Origin: Neocallimastix lanati (nom. inval.)
Taxonomy: Eukaryota > Neocallimastigomycota > Neocallimastigomycetes > Neocallimastigales > Neocallimastigaceae
Length of the DNA stretch: 64,000 bases
Direction of reading: 5' to 3'
NCBI GenBank assembly: GCA_016946835.1
Contig: JACVTC010000001.1
Coordinates: forward strand, 1,763,501 to 1,827,500
This document shows, one piece after another, positions 12,531 through 23,989 of the stretch. The position numbers and the translations under genes were made by a program. The number at the start of each line of letters is the position of its first letter. The stretch's first letter is position 1. The notes beneath the pieces are model-generated. The model did not search any database, was not told the DNA's origin, and worked only from the letters and a program-made list of their open reading frames with translations.

Positions 12531-12677
12531 TAATAAATTATAAATAATAAATAAATAATAATAAAATTATAAGAAATATTAACAATTGTTTCCATTAATT
12601 GTAAAAAAATAAACTTTATTATTTATAGAAAATCTAAATCTATTTTTTTATTATTAATAAAATTATAAAATTCGATG

Positions 12678-12789
12678 AAAGATTTTTAGTGACTCAATTA
12701 TTGCTATTTCTGATTATTTAGATCAGTTAGAAATAGAAATAAAAACGGAATTAAATGATAATAATGATCAAAATGAAAATAAATATTAA
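12678..12789 (+). pseudogene. 3' fragment of membrane-protein gene, unit B
   Basis: Repeats the last ~110 bp of the gene ending at 6678, including the same stop and following poly-T. There is a small change (CAATTATTGC for CAATGAATGC). No 5' part is present, so this marks the left edge of unit B, not a gene. Confidence 0.85.
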
Positions 12790-12839
<50 letters not shown>

Positions 12840-12991
12840 TATATATTTATTTTCATTTTTTGTAATATTTCTAAAATATTAATATTTAAATTACTTATTA
12901 AATTAAAGGTATATAAATGATATGAATTTCTGTTAATAATATTGATATGATTTATGATTATAAAAGTTAAAATAAATAAATAAATAAATAA

Positions 12992-12996
12992 AAATG
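12992..12996. repeat. Target-site duplication AAATG, left
   Basis: AAATG precedes the left LTR and recurs at 18898-18902 after the right LTR. Unit A shows one AAATG at the equivalent uninterrupted site. Confidence 0.9.
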
Positions 12997-13258
12997 TTTT
13001 GTTTATAAAATATTTTATTGATTAAAGTTTATTTATTTTAATATGAGTAATTACTTGATTTTTAAAATTTATGAGATTACATTTGTATTTATACTATTTG
13101 TGGCTAAATAAAAATATAACGAGAAATTATTACATAATATATTTCATTGTATTAGCTTAACAACGAGTTCGTTGTATTATAAAAATATCTTTTAATTTAT
13201 TTAATACACATAAATTATTTTAATATAAATTTAATATATTTTTCTTTGTATTCTAACA
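12997..13258 (-). repeat. Copia element 3' LTR (262 bp)
   Basis: Read on the minus strand it starts TGTTAGAATAC and ends AAACAAAA. By eye it is identical base for base to 18636-18897. The 3' terminus AA rather than CA is unusual for an LTR. The polypurine tract GAGGGGGAA (13259-13267, minus strand) abuts it. Confidence 0.93.
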
Positions 13259-16200
13259 TTCCCCCTCAGACCAGAATGTTTGCTTGTCAAAGATTTGGTT
13301 TGTAAACTTAGTCATTTTTGGTCCATTAAAATCTTTTGTTAATGGATCGGCCAACATCCTTTCGGTATTGATGTATTCTAATTTTATTCTGTTATTTTTG
13401 ATATTATCTTTATTGAAGTAAAATTTTATTTCTATATGTTTTAATTTATTGTTGAGTTCACCGTTTTCTATTGTCGTTTTACTTGCTAAGTTATCAGTGA
13501 ATATTTTTATTGGTTTTTTAATGTTGAATATTTCATATAAAATATTTCGGATCCATAAAACCTTTTTAGTACATTCAGCGGTAGCAATGTATTCAGCTTC
13601 CGCGGTAGATGTGGCAACTACTGTTTGTTTCTTGGATTGCCAACATATTGGATCATTATTCATTGATATTATATACCCCGAAGTAGATTTCCTATCTTTT
13701 GGGTCACCAGCGTAGTCAGCATCAGTATATGCCATAATTTCCCCCTGTCCTTTATATTTAATTTTGTAGTATTTAGTATAATTTAAGTATTTTAATATAT
13801 TTATTACCATTTTCCAATCAGCTATGGTAGGATTCTCAGAATTTCTAGCAATCTTTCCTACAGCGTAAGTAATATCTGGACGGGTACACCTGGCTAGATA
13901 GATTAACGATCCGATTGCACTTTTAAATGTTGTTTTATCGAATGGTTCATTATTCTTTGCTGAATTTGAGATGCTTGAACAAGGCGTTTTTGACTTTCTT
14001 ATATTTTTAACTTTGAATTTTTGTAATATATCATTTATTAATTGAATTTGAGAAATTACGTAGCTTGTATTTTCCTTTTCAATATTAATTCCTAAAATAT
14101 AATCCGCTTCACTGCATTTTGAAACTTTAAAGTTTTTCTTAATTCTTTTAATAATTTTATTTATATAGTATTTTATTCCTGTTATTAATAAGTCATCCAC
14201 GTAAACTCCAATAATACAGACAGCTCTTCCTCCCTCCATTTTAACAAAAATACATGGTTCAGATGTCAATTGAGTGAAACCATTATTTTTGAGAAAGTTT
14301 GTGAAGTGGATGTGCCATTGGCGACCTGATTGTTTTAATCCGTATAAAGCTTTTCTAAGAAGCCAATAACCTTTACCAAAATTCTTGTCACCAGGGGGGA
14401 TATTAACATAAATATCCTAATCCAACGGAGCATTAAGATAGGCAGCTTTAATATCAAGCTGCATTAGATCCCAATTGAATTTTGAAGCAAGCGCAATTAT
14501 AAGTTTTAGACTATCTAAACTAAGGGTAGGAGAATATGTTAAGTTATAATCAATTCCCTTTCTCTGGGTGAAACCACGAGCAACCAGACGAGCCTTGTAT
14601 TTTGAGATATTACCATTACCGTCCTTTTTGAGAGTATAGACCCACTTAGTAGTTATGGGTTTAACATCAGGAGGAAGCGATTTAACAAAAATCATGGTTC
14701 GGTTGTCATAGAAGTTTTGTAATTCGGAATTCATAGCTTCTATCCACCGGATTTTATCTGAACGTGTGATGGCTTGTTTATATGAAAGAGGTGTTTCAGT
14801 AATACATCTTTTAGAAGTTTCAACATTGTCGAGGGAGATCTTGTACTTTTTGTTACTGTTGGATTGAATAGGGTTTCCAGGTCTTTTATGCGATTCATTC
14901 ATGGATGGTCTTAATTTCTTACTCTCTGGATGTTCGGAATGAATCAATTTATGTTTAAGGGGAACAGTGTTTAATATTTCATTGTTTAAGTTAATCTTCT
15001 TTTTGGTAGGTGAAATATTACAAGTTGATGACTTTCTTTTAGTAGATGGATTAAATTTTATTTTATCCTTTTCTAAAGAAATGTCCCCAGAGAAATTTGA
15101 TTCATCATTTGAAACACTAATAGATTGGAAATCTGAAGCGAGATCATCAATGGATTCAATTTTTTCATCATTTAGATAATTGTCTTCAGGTTCCTTACCT
15201 TTAGCAGAGTTATTATTCTCATCTTTCTTGTTGTTAGTAATAGGAGTATTTATAATTTTATTAATATTATTGTTTTTAATAGATGAAACAGGTGAATCAA
15301 TTTCTGATTCCTCACCTTTTCTTGATGAAGAATTATTTTCTTTGGATTCTGTATTTTCTTCATTAGATTCCTCATTAGATTCTTCATTAGATTCTTCATT
15401 AGATTCTTCATTATATATCAATTTTCCAGAATCATCGTATGTATTTTCATTTTCGTTAGAGTTGATAATTGGTAATTCATAAATATAATTGTCGTTATTG
15501 AAAATGTTGGTTGGTAATTTATTGTTGCGTATCTTGGTTGATAAATTTGATGGAGTTTCTTCATCAAATACTGCTTCTCTTACTAAGTGAATACTGTAGT
15601 CCTTTGAATCCATAATTATATAGCAATTGGATTCAATGCTTATTCCTAAAAATACGCCCTTTTTACTGTTGCTATCAAATTTCATTTTTCCTTGTGAAAA
15701 ATCATTATAGTAGGCATCACAACCAAAGACTTTAATATATTTAAGACTAATCTTTTTGTTATAATAAATTTCATTTGGAATTTTATTTCCAATTCCTTTA
15801 TGTGGAGTTATGTTATAAAGTAAATTTGCATATTTGATAGCGTAATCCCAAAACTCACTAGACATTTTGCTCCACTGAATTAAAGTTTTTGCACAACTTA
15901 CAATGGTGTAGTTGAATCGTTCAGCAATCCCGTTGTTTTGAGGGTTGTATGGTGGTGAAAATGTTTTTATTATACCGTGTTCCTTGCAGTAGTTTAGTAC
16001 CTTTTTATTGTTATATTCAGTACCTTGATCCGAACGAAAAGTTTTAATATTATAATAGAATTGATTATTTAAGTAAGTAAAGAAATTTATAATTGTTCTT
16101 GGAACTTCTGATTTGTTTTCCAAGAGGAAGATCCAACTTTTGCGAGTATATTCGTCAATAAAAGTAAGAACATACCTTTTCCCTGAGTATGATTTTGAAA

Positions 16201-18600
16201 TAGGGCCGATAACATCAGAATGGATTACGTCTAGTGGTGTAAAGATATTATTAATATCTTTAAATAATTTTAATTAAATTTAATCATAAATTTAAGTAAA
16301 ATTAAAATAAATTTATTTGAAATCACGTGTATAAAATTATTGAAAATATTTTTAACATAATTTCGATTTTTTCCCAATCATACTAATAAATTAACAACAT
16401 GAAACTATGCAATTAGTCATGTTGAAACTTACGGCATTTTATGCTAAATTTATATTAAATAATTATGACAACTTTTATATTATTTTTAAATAGAAAATAT
16501 ATAATAAATTTACTAATAATATTTAAATAATAAATAAATAATAAATGAACTCAATTAGAATTGATTATATTTATTTTAGTTATTAATTATAATTCTCTTT
16601 ATTTAGTAATAGTTAATTATTTATTATTAGTTTAGGTTAGTATTGTTTTTAAATAAATAGCTAGATAATATAATTCAATAAGAATTATATATTATAAATG
16701 TAATAAGATAAAAATATAAATAGTTATCAAATTTCATGTATTTTAATCGATGTAATTGTTATTAACGATTTCTTGTTAATAACACTTTAAAATAAATAAA
16801 GATTTTAATATTTAAAAAATTAATAAAACTTGTTCTTTAAAACTATTATTTTGTGTTTTAGTGTTATTATTGAAGTGTTGATTTATAATCTATTTTTTTA
16901 CCAAAACTTTATAAGTGGATGCTTTGCCTTTGGAGTGTCTCCATTATGGGGTTTCCTATTTAATTTGGCAATTTTACAATTTAAGCATTCATTAATTTTG
17001 ACATTGTGGAGTTTTAGATATTTAGTTAAATTGTCTTGATAAAAATGTCCAAGTCTTCTATGCCATAGCATTTTAGACTGGTCATTTATGTCCATTGTTT
17101 CTTCAGGTGAAACGATGTCAATACAATTCTTTAAATTTGATTTATTCTTCGTAAGTATATGAATTGTATTGTTTTTATTAGCTTTAAATGTGCCTATGTT
17201 AATTGTTCTTTTGTTTTCAAGTGTGGTTTTTAAAGTGAGAAAAACTTTGTCTCTCCTGGATTTAATGTTACATTTTAATCCATTCTTCGCAAGTTTAATT
17301 CCACTCAGAAGATTCTTGTTAACTTGTTTAGAATAGAGGACATTTTCGAATTTTATGTTGTAACCATTAATACTTCCTTCATAGGTACCAACCCCGTCAA
17401 ACTCACAGATTGAATTATTTGCACACTGCATAGAGATCTTTTCTTCTCTAAAGTTTGAGAGGATATCTTTGTTATTGGTAATGTGCTCTGAAGCACCAGT
17501 ATCAAAGGTCCAAATCGTTGTATCTTCTGAAGAATTTAATACTAAAGAAATGCATTTATTTTCGTAGTTTTCTTTAGTGTTCTTTTTTTCTTCCAACGGC
17601 TCAAAGCTGTCTAAATTTTTATCATACATGGTCCTAAGTTCTTCTAAGGAAAGTTCTTCATCAGAATTTCGTTCTTCATATTCGACGTTTGCAATTGATT
17701 TTTGGTGGCTATTTTTACCTTTCCTTTTATTGATTTTAGTTTTCTTTTTGTTTGATTGCTTCTTGCCTTTTTGAGTCGATCTGTTCCTGTTTTTGTTGAT
17801 AAGGTTAAATCTACATTCATCGGTAGTATGTCCAAACATTTTGCACAGGTAACAACAGTTTGGCTCCGGACTTGGTTTGGTTTTATTATTTTTCGAACCG
17901 TTTGACTCAATGCTGTCAATATCCATGAAGTCGCCTTTATCTGTGACACTTCTATCAAAATTGATAGCACTATTCAGGAAAATGTGGAAATTAATCTTGT
18001 TGATTGACTCTTCGAGGAAGTCATCAACTGTTTCTGTTCCACTAGGATGAATAAGGTCTCTTAAAACTTTTGGATAAGACAAATATAAAACCCTGATCTT
18101 TTCCCAAGTTCCGAGTCTGATATTGTTCTTATCCATTACTTCAAAGATTTCTTTAATTTGATTAATGATATCCTTGCATTCCGAAAGATTTTTGGCTTTT
18201 AAAGAATATAACTTCTTCAACCAGTAGTTGAGATCAGCAGTTTTCTTTTTTCCATATAAGACCTTTAATTTTTCCATAATATCATAGGCGGTGGTAAGAT
18301 ATCTTATGTAGCTCAAAACTTCTTGACTACATTTTTACTGATAATGGTACTGGCTAAGGCATCTTGAGTTTCAGCTTCTTTGATATCCTTTTCCAAGTCC
18401 TTGATAGCTTTGACGGTTTCGTCGGATTTGGGTTTTCCCTTTTCCTCCTTAAGCTTATCATTTAATTTACCGATTACATTCTCATTTACATACTGTAAAA
18501 TTTTTAAAGATTTGAGAATGTTTTTAATAAGGAATTCCCAGTTTTCGAAGTTATCCTTATTGAGAATATCTTCAGTTCTTAATTTGGTTTCGTTAGACAT
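13253..18600 (-). pseudogene. Copia gag-pol, three disruptions
   Basis: Gag starts at 18600 (MSNETKLRTEDILNKDNFEN). Its frame breaks between IISKNV and EVLSYIRYLTTAYDIM near 18310-18345 by one base. Next come a CCHC zinc knuckle (CYLCKMFGHTTDEC), a protease motif (WTFDTGASEH), the pre-integrase HHCC region (HRRLGH ... CLNCKIAK) and integrase residues HSDV, RSDQG and GIAER. A long acidic Glu/Ser/Asn linker with NEES repeats follows. Reverse transcriptase has WVYTLKKDGNG, LDIKAAYLNAPLD and YVDDLL. RNase H has TDADYAGDPKDRKSTSG and ends at 13253. A TAG at 14417-14419 falls right after AYLNAPLD; the frame is open beyond it. The nested element at 16238-16913 splits integrase after KAKHPL. The family assignment is secure. 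The defects imply it needs proteins in trans. Confidence 0.93.
16233..16918. mobile_element. Nested 676-bp element, probable solo LTR
   Basis: Sequence 16238-16913 interrupts copia integrase and is bounded by AGTGG at 16233-16237 and 16914-16918. It starts TGTAAAGATATTATTAA and ends CCAAAACTTTATA, so the termini form a short imperfect inverted repeat (TGTAAAG/TATAAAG). There is no coding capacity. The size, TG start and 5-bp duplication suit a solo LTR of another family; a MITE is the alternative. Removing it and one AGTGG rejoins KAKHPL to DVIHSDV in frame. Confidence 0.85.
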
Positions 18601-18620
18601 GTCGTAGATAGTATAAGAGG

Positions 18621-18635
18621 ATGAGACTCTTAATC
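18621..18635 (-). promoter_or_regulatory. Copia primer-binding site, tRNA-Lys(CUU) half
   Basis: The plus strand reads ATGAGACTCTTAATC directly beside the 5' LTR. This is the anticodon stem and loop of a eukaryotic tRNA-Lys(CUU) up to about position 40, so the minus-strand RNA would pair with a tRNA 5' half rather than a tRNA 3' end. Internal half-tRNA priming is known for Drosophila copia (initiator Met). The Lys assignment is my reading. Confidence 0.75.
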
Positions 18636-18897
18636 TTTTGTTTATAAAATATTTTATTGATTAAAGTTTATTTATTTTAATATGAGTAATTACTTGATTT
18701 TTAAAATTTATGAGATTACATTTGTATTTATACTATTTGTGGCTAAATAAAAATATAACGAGAAATTATTACATAATATATTTCATTGTATTAGCTTAAC
18801 AACGAGTTCGTTGTATTATAAAAATATCTTTTAATTTATTTAATACACATAAATTATTTTAATATAAATTTAATATATTTTTCTTTGTATTCTAACA
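18636..18897 (-). repeat. Copia element 5' LTR (262 bp)
   Basis: Identical by eye to 12997-13258. Flanked on the right by AAATG (18898-18902), after which unit B sequence resumes as TTTAATAAATAAAT. Confidence 0.93.
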
Positions 18898-18902
18898 AAA
18901 TG

Positions 18903-19570
18903 TTTAATAAATAAATAAATAAATAAATAAATAAAAATGTTTAATAAATAAATAAATAAATAAATAAATGTGTATAAATTTTATATACATATATATAAAT
19001 AAAATAAAATAAAATTAAATAAAGTAAAATAATAAAGTAAAATAAAATAAAATAAAATAAATAGTAGAATATGAATATAAAGTATAGATTGGATAAAATA
19101 AAATAAATAGTAGAATATGAATATAAAGTATAGATTGAATAAAATAAAATAAATAGTAGAATATGAATATAAAGTATAGATTGGATAAAATAAAATAAAT
19201 AGTAGAATATGAATATAAAATATAGATTGAATAAAATAAAATAAATAGTAGAATATGAATATAAAGCACAGATTGAATAAAATAAAATAAATAGTAGAAT
19301 ATGAATATAAAGCACAGATTGAATAAAATAAAATAAATAGTAGAATATGAATATAAAGTACAGATTGAATGAAATAAAATAAATAGTAGAATATGAATAT
19401 AAAGCACAGATTGAATAAAATAAAATAAATAGTAGAATATGAATATAAAGCACAGATTGAATGAAACAAAATAAATAGTAGAATATGAATATAAAGCAAA
19501 GATTGAATAAAATAAAATAAATAGTAGAATATAAATATAAAGCACAGATTGAATAAAATAAAATAAATGA
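18903..19570. repeat. (TAAA)n and 46-bp minisatellite, unit B
   Basis: TAAA blocks at 18903-18967, then about 11 copies of the 46-bp unit (about 19055-19570) with the same variant classes as unit A but in a different order and number. All three minus-strand frames stay open over hundreds of bases by repeat geometry only. Confidence 0.9.
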
Positions 19571-19986
19571 GATTTATTAAAATATGAGCATCAATATAAA
19601 TAAGAAAAATAATGAAGCATAAAATAAAAAAAAAAAAAAAAAAAAAAAGATAAAAATATTTATTTTTATTTTTAATCAATGGAATATTAATCAAAAAAAA
19701 AAAAAAAAAAAAAAAATAATTAATACTAAAAATAAAATATAATTGAATATAAAATGAATATAAAATGAATAGAATTATAATATAATATTATAATATATCT
19801 ATTAATAATTGAATATATAAATCACGCATATTAATTATTTAAGATGCATATTTAAAAAATAATTTAAATAATTATTTTTATAATTAATTATTACAAAATT
19901 ATTTTTTAAAAAATAATTAATTTTTTCTTACAAGATCATCAACAACTATTAAATAGTAAACACTAACACCAAAGCATTTTATTGAT
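19571..19986. other. AT-rich spacer, unit B
   Basis: Same sequence as 7326-7731 apart from homopolymer lengths. No coding signal. Confidence 0.6.
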
Positions 19987-20178
19987 ATGGCTAAATTAAA
20001 AAATATACTAGCTTGTGGAAATGTTATCATTGATAATGAAAAGAATGATGAATTTCTTCCTGTATAAGTCGCACATCTTGTTAGTAACCATAAACCAAAT
20101 AGTACACCACAACCAAAAACAAGAATATTTAAAATACCAAAATATAAACCTACCGCTGCAAATGCAGCAGCAGGCTAA
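19987..20178 (+). pseudogene. Small coding fragment, unit B (in-frame TAA)
   Basis: Same sequence as 7732-7923, including the internal TAA after DEFLPV. Function unknown. Confidence 0.35.
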
Positions 20179-20181
20179 TGA

Positions 20182-20226
<45 letters not shown>

Positions 20227-21436
20227 TTTTATAAATTATATCATATATAAATTTTATATCTCATAATATGAAAAATAAATAAAAAGTATAAAATAAAAAT
20301 ATAATAATATATTTGCAAAATAAAATTGTTAATATTTTATAGATTATTATTATTATTATTAATTAATTGAATTTAATATTATAATATAAAAATAATGTAA
20401 TAAAATTATTTATTATAAAATATATATATTTCAAATAATAAATATATCATTTAAAACAAAAGAATTAATAATAAATGATTTTTTAAATTTCTGTATTTAA
20501 TTTTTATTATTATTTATATATCTAAAAACAAATAATAATTATTTTCATTAAATGAAAAAGATGTTAACATTTATAGGATATGAAAAATAAAAAATATTTT
20601 AAAAAATATTTTAACATTTATAGGATATGAAAATAAAAAATATTTTAATTAAATATATATTAAAAAAGAGAATTTATATTTTATATTAAATGTATATTAA
20701 TACATGTTCTTAATTGATTTTATATTATTCGTTACCATTTTTTATTAATATAAATATAAATAAAGTTTTAGATATAATTAATAAAAGAAAAAATTCTGTA
20801 TCAGTAATAAACAAATGAATAAATTTTTCTGTTAATGTCAACATTTAAGTACATGTGCATTATATTTTATATTATTTAAGGAATTTTTTAATAAATATTT
20901 TTTGAAAAAGTTAACTGAAATACAATGAAAGATATTTTCATGGTAAAATAAAAAAAAAAATTTAATATTTAAAATATTGAAAAAAAAAAAAAAAAAAAAA
21001 ATAAATAAATAAGTAAAAAAATATTATATTTTATTATTATTTTATTTTACGGTTATGAATTTATTTACATAAGGCATTTAATGTTATTTATTTATGAATG
21101 ATAATTTCATGAAATATTATTGGCTAAAATAATGGATAAATTATATTATTTGTATTATTTGTGATATTTCCTGTAGTTTTACATATTAATGTAATGTATA
21201 TAATAAAATTGCTTATGGAATAGCATAGTAGTAATTATATTAAAATAAATAAGTATAATAAAGACTTCTCTTTTTTTATTATAAAAAAAAAACATATAAA
21301 TTAACTATTTTTTCCATTATAAGTTTAAAATTCAACCTCAAATAACAATAGAAAAAAAAAAAAAAAAAAAAGAAAATTAAACAGTTTAAATAAAAAATAT
21401 AATTTTCTATACATAAAAAATATTTTTTATAATAAA
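20179..21436. other. PiT upstream spacer, unit B
   Basis: Matches 7924-9173 almost base for base; the visible changes are lengths of TA, poly-T and poly-A tracts. The promoter is therefore presumably shared by both PiT copies. Confidence 0.6.
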
Positions 21437-23050
21437 ATGGATTCTTATTCATTAACATTAGTTTTCATAATTGGGCTAATTTTTGCTTTTATGGATGCGT
21501 TTGGAATCGGAGCTAATGATGTGGCTAATTCATTCTCTACTTCTGTAGCATCAAAATCGCTAACATTGAAACAGGCTTGTTTTATCGCGGTATTTACTGA
21601 ATTTCTTGGTGCTCTCTTATTAGGTTCTCATACAGCTAAAACAATTCGTGATGGTATTGTTGATTTAAGTAAATTTCAAGGGAAACAAGATGCACTCATG
21701 GTTGGAATGATGTGTGCATTAATTGGTTCATCTACTTGGGTTTTAACAGCTTCAAAACTTGGATTTCCGGTCAGTACAACTCATTCTATTATTGGAGCTA
21801 CCATTGGTATTGGAATTGTCATTCATGGCTTTGGTGTAGTTAATTGGGGATGGGCTAACAAAGGTGTTCTTCAAATTATTACTTCATGGTTTTTAAGTCC
21901 ATTGGTCGCTGGTATCATTGGAGCCATCATCTATTGTTCTGTTAAGTATTTGGTATTGAAAAGAAAAACCCCATTTAAAAATGGACTTCGATTCATTCCT
22001 GTTTACTTCTTCATTACTGTTACTATCATTATTTTCTTTATTGTTTATAAAGGTACACCAGGTATAAATCTTACTTCACTCGGATTTCCAATTATTTTGG
22101 CTGTTACTTTAGGTATTGCCTTTATTGCTGTATTATTTGCTATTTTCTTTTACATTCCATGGGTAAAACGAATAATTATTAATCATGAAGATCTTAAATT
22201 CTACCATATTCCTTTCATTCATTTTATTGGAGAACATAAACATTTATCAGAAATAGCATTAGAATCGGGAATTCCAGAAAGTAAAATTGATATTATGAAT
22301 ATAAAGAAAAATAGTGATATTCATGAAGATATTATAAATTATTCTGCTAAAGACATTAGTAATAAAATGGAGAAAGAACAACCAAAGAATGAAGCAAATA
22401 AAAGTCTTTCTAAAAAATTAGGAGGTATTTTTACTCATGGAATCAACCAAGAAATTGCTGAATATAAAAATGATGAATATAAGGAAATGCATGATGCAGC
22501 TATTAAATATGATGATAATACTGAAGAATTATACTCCTTTCTTCAAATTCTCACTGCTTCTTTTGCATCTTTTGCTCATGGTTCTAATGATGTAGCTAAT
22601 GCGGTTGGTCCACTTACCACCATTTACTATATTTGGTGTACTGGTTTAAATCCAGATTCTACTCTTTCTATTCCTATTTGGATATTGATTTTATGTGCAG
22701 TTGCTATTGATTTAGGATTAATTACCTATGATTATCATGTAATGAGATCTCTTGGAAATAAAATTACATTATTGACGCCAACCAGAGGATTTAGTTCAGA
22801 ATTGAGTGCCTGTTTAACAGTTTTGACTTGTTCACGACTTTCACTTCCAGTTTCAACTACCCACTGTATCACAGGATCAACTACTGCGATTGGATTATGT
22901 AATGGTAATTTAAAATCAGTAAATTGGAAATTGTTATTATTCTGCGGATTCTCATGGATATTAACACTTCCAATTGCAGGAATTATTGCAGGAATTACTT
23001 TTAAACTATTATATCCAATTTTCATGTATTATAGTTCTGTTCCAAATTCT

Positions 23051-23056
<6 letters not shown>
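21437..23056 (+). CDS. PiT-family phosphate permease, copy B
   Basis: Second copy of the 539-residue phosphate permease with the same signatures (GANDVANSF, GSNDVANAVGPL, two PVSTTH motifs), no intron, and 31 A residues directly after the stop. Relative to copy A, four residues differ (about G285D, N306D, N323S, G432D) and one Ser codon is TCG instead of TCA. The first three lie in the variable cytoplasmic loop. The last lies beside a transmembrane segment (TYDYHVM for TYGYHVM) and could affect function. All five changes are A/G on the coding strand. Both copies are open and look functional, so extra gene dosage for phosphate uptake is possible; separated haplotypes are the alternative. Confidence 0.95.
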
Positions 23057-23088
<32 letters not shown>

Positions 23089-23445
23089 CAATAATCATTT
23101 AATAATATTCCTAATATCAATATATACTTAATATACTTAATGATACTTTAGTAATGAATAGAAAAAAAAATATAGTTATTGTAAATATATATAAATATAA
23201 TACTATTTATTAATTAAATTCCGTTTTAAATAGAAATTATCAAATTTAATTAATATTAATAATAAATAATAAATAATAAATAATAAATAACAAATAACAA
23301 ATAATAAATAATAAATAATAAAAAATAAATAATAAAAAATAAATAATAAATAAATAATAATAAATAATAAATAAATAATAATAAAATTATAAGAAATATT
23401 AACAATTGTTTCCATTAATTGTAAAACAATAAACTTTTAAACTAT
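23057..23445. repeat. Poly-A and single ~327-bp repeat, unit B end
   Basis: A31 then one copy of the 3' flank repeat ending ACAATAAACTTTTAAACTAT. Unit B similarity to unit A ends here. Confidence 0.8.
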
Positions 23446-23530
23446 AAATATTTTTTGAAAAAGTTAACTGAAATACAATGAAAAATATTTTCATGGTAAA
23501 ATAAAAAAAAAATTAAATATTTATTTTCAA
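23446..23530. repeat. Third, partial copy of PiT 5' flank
   Basis: The sequence starting AAATATTTTTTGAAAAAGTT through TTTTCATGGTAAAATAAA repeats 8631-8715 and 20890-20975 with one visible substitution (AAAAATATT for AAAGATATT). It is followed by unrelated DNA, so it looks like the broken edge of a third duplication unit. Confidence 0.75.
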
Positions 23531-23952
23531 AAATAATAAAAAAAAATAATTAAATTTTTATTTAAAAATAATAATAAAAAAATAATAATATAAAATTGCG
23601 AATTTAAAATTATTTTTGAAAAATTTTTAAAGATAATTAAAAAATAATTTACAATTATAAAAATTTATGATAGAATATTAAAATAAATTTTATATTTTTA
23701 TACATTTTTTTTATTTTTTTTTAGAAAATTTTTTAAAAATTAATTGTAAAAAAATGAAGTTATAAAATTTATTTAAAATTTATAATATATTCAATCTATA
23801 AAAATTATATAATTAAATATTGGATAATTTATAAAATAAATCATTTGTATATTCAGAGAAATATATTAAAAATTTTAATTTATATAATTTTAAATAAATA
23901 TATAAAATATTTCAATCCACACTATAAAATGAATATTTTTTTTTTCCTTTTT

Positions 23953-23989
<37 letters not shown>

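Larger units (their letters stand above)
6568..12677. repeat. Tandem segmental duplication, unit A
   Basis: From AAAGATTTTTAGTGACTCAA at 6568 this unit matches unit B, which starts at 12678. It contains in order the 3' end of the membrane-protein gene, TAAA repeats, the 46-bp minisatellite, a small coding fragment, a 1.2-kb spacer, the PiT gene and its 3' flank. Spacer DNA is near identical between units, so the duplication is recent or is two haplotypes assembled in tandem. Unit A extends past unit B at its 3' end through extra ~327-bp repeats and other sequence (about 11170-12677). Confidence 0.85.
12997..18897 (-). mobile_element. Ty1/copia LTR retrotransposon
   Basis: A complete-length element on the minus strand with two 262-bp LTRs, AAATG target duplications, a polypurine tract beside the 3' LTR and a primer site (18621-18635) beside the 5' LTR. 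The internal order gag, protease, integrase, reverse transcriptase, RNase H is the copia order. It is not autonomous as it stands: gag is frameshifted, a TAG interrupts reverse transcriptase and a 676-bp element sits in integrase. Identical LTRs nevertheless imply recent insertion, or recent homogenisation. Confidence 0.95.
12678..23445. repeat. Tandem segmental duplication, unit B
   Basis: Same order as unit A but interrupted by a 5.9-kb copia element at 12997-18897. The empty site in unit A (AAATAAAAATGTTTAATAAA near 6883) shows the element arrived after, or on one side of, the duplication. The minisatellite has about 11 copies here against about 7 in unit A. Confidence 0.85.

Noticed and set aside
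14967-15482. Plus-strand frames rich in SLDSSLDSS
   Set aside because: Antisense of the copia NEES acidic linker.
18310-18345. Programmed ribosomal frameshift in copia gag
   Set aside because: It lies about 90 codons into gag, before any enzyme domain, and no known slippery site is evident; a mutation or read error is simpler.
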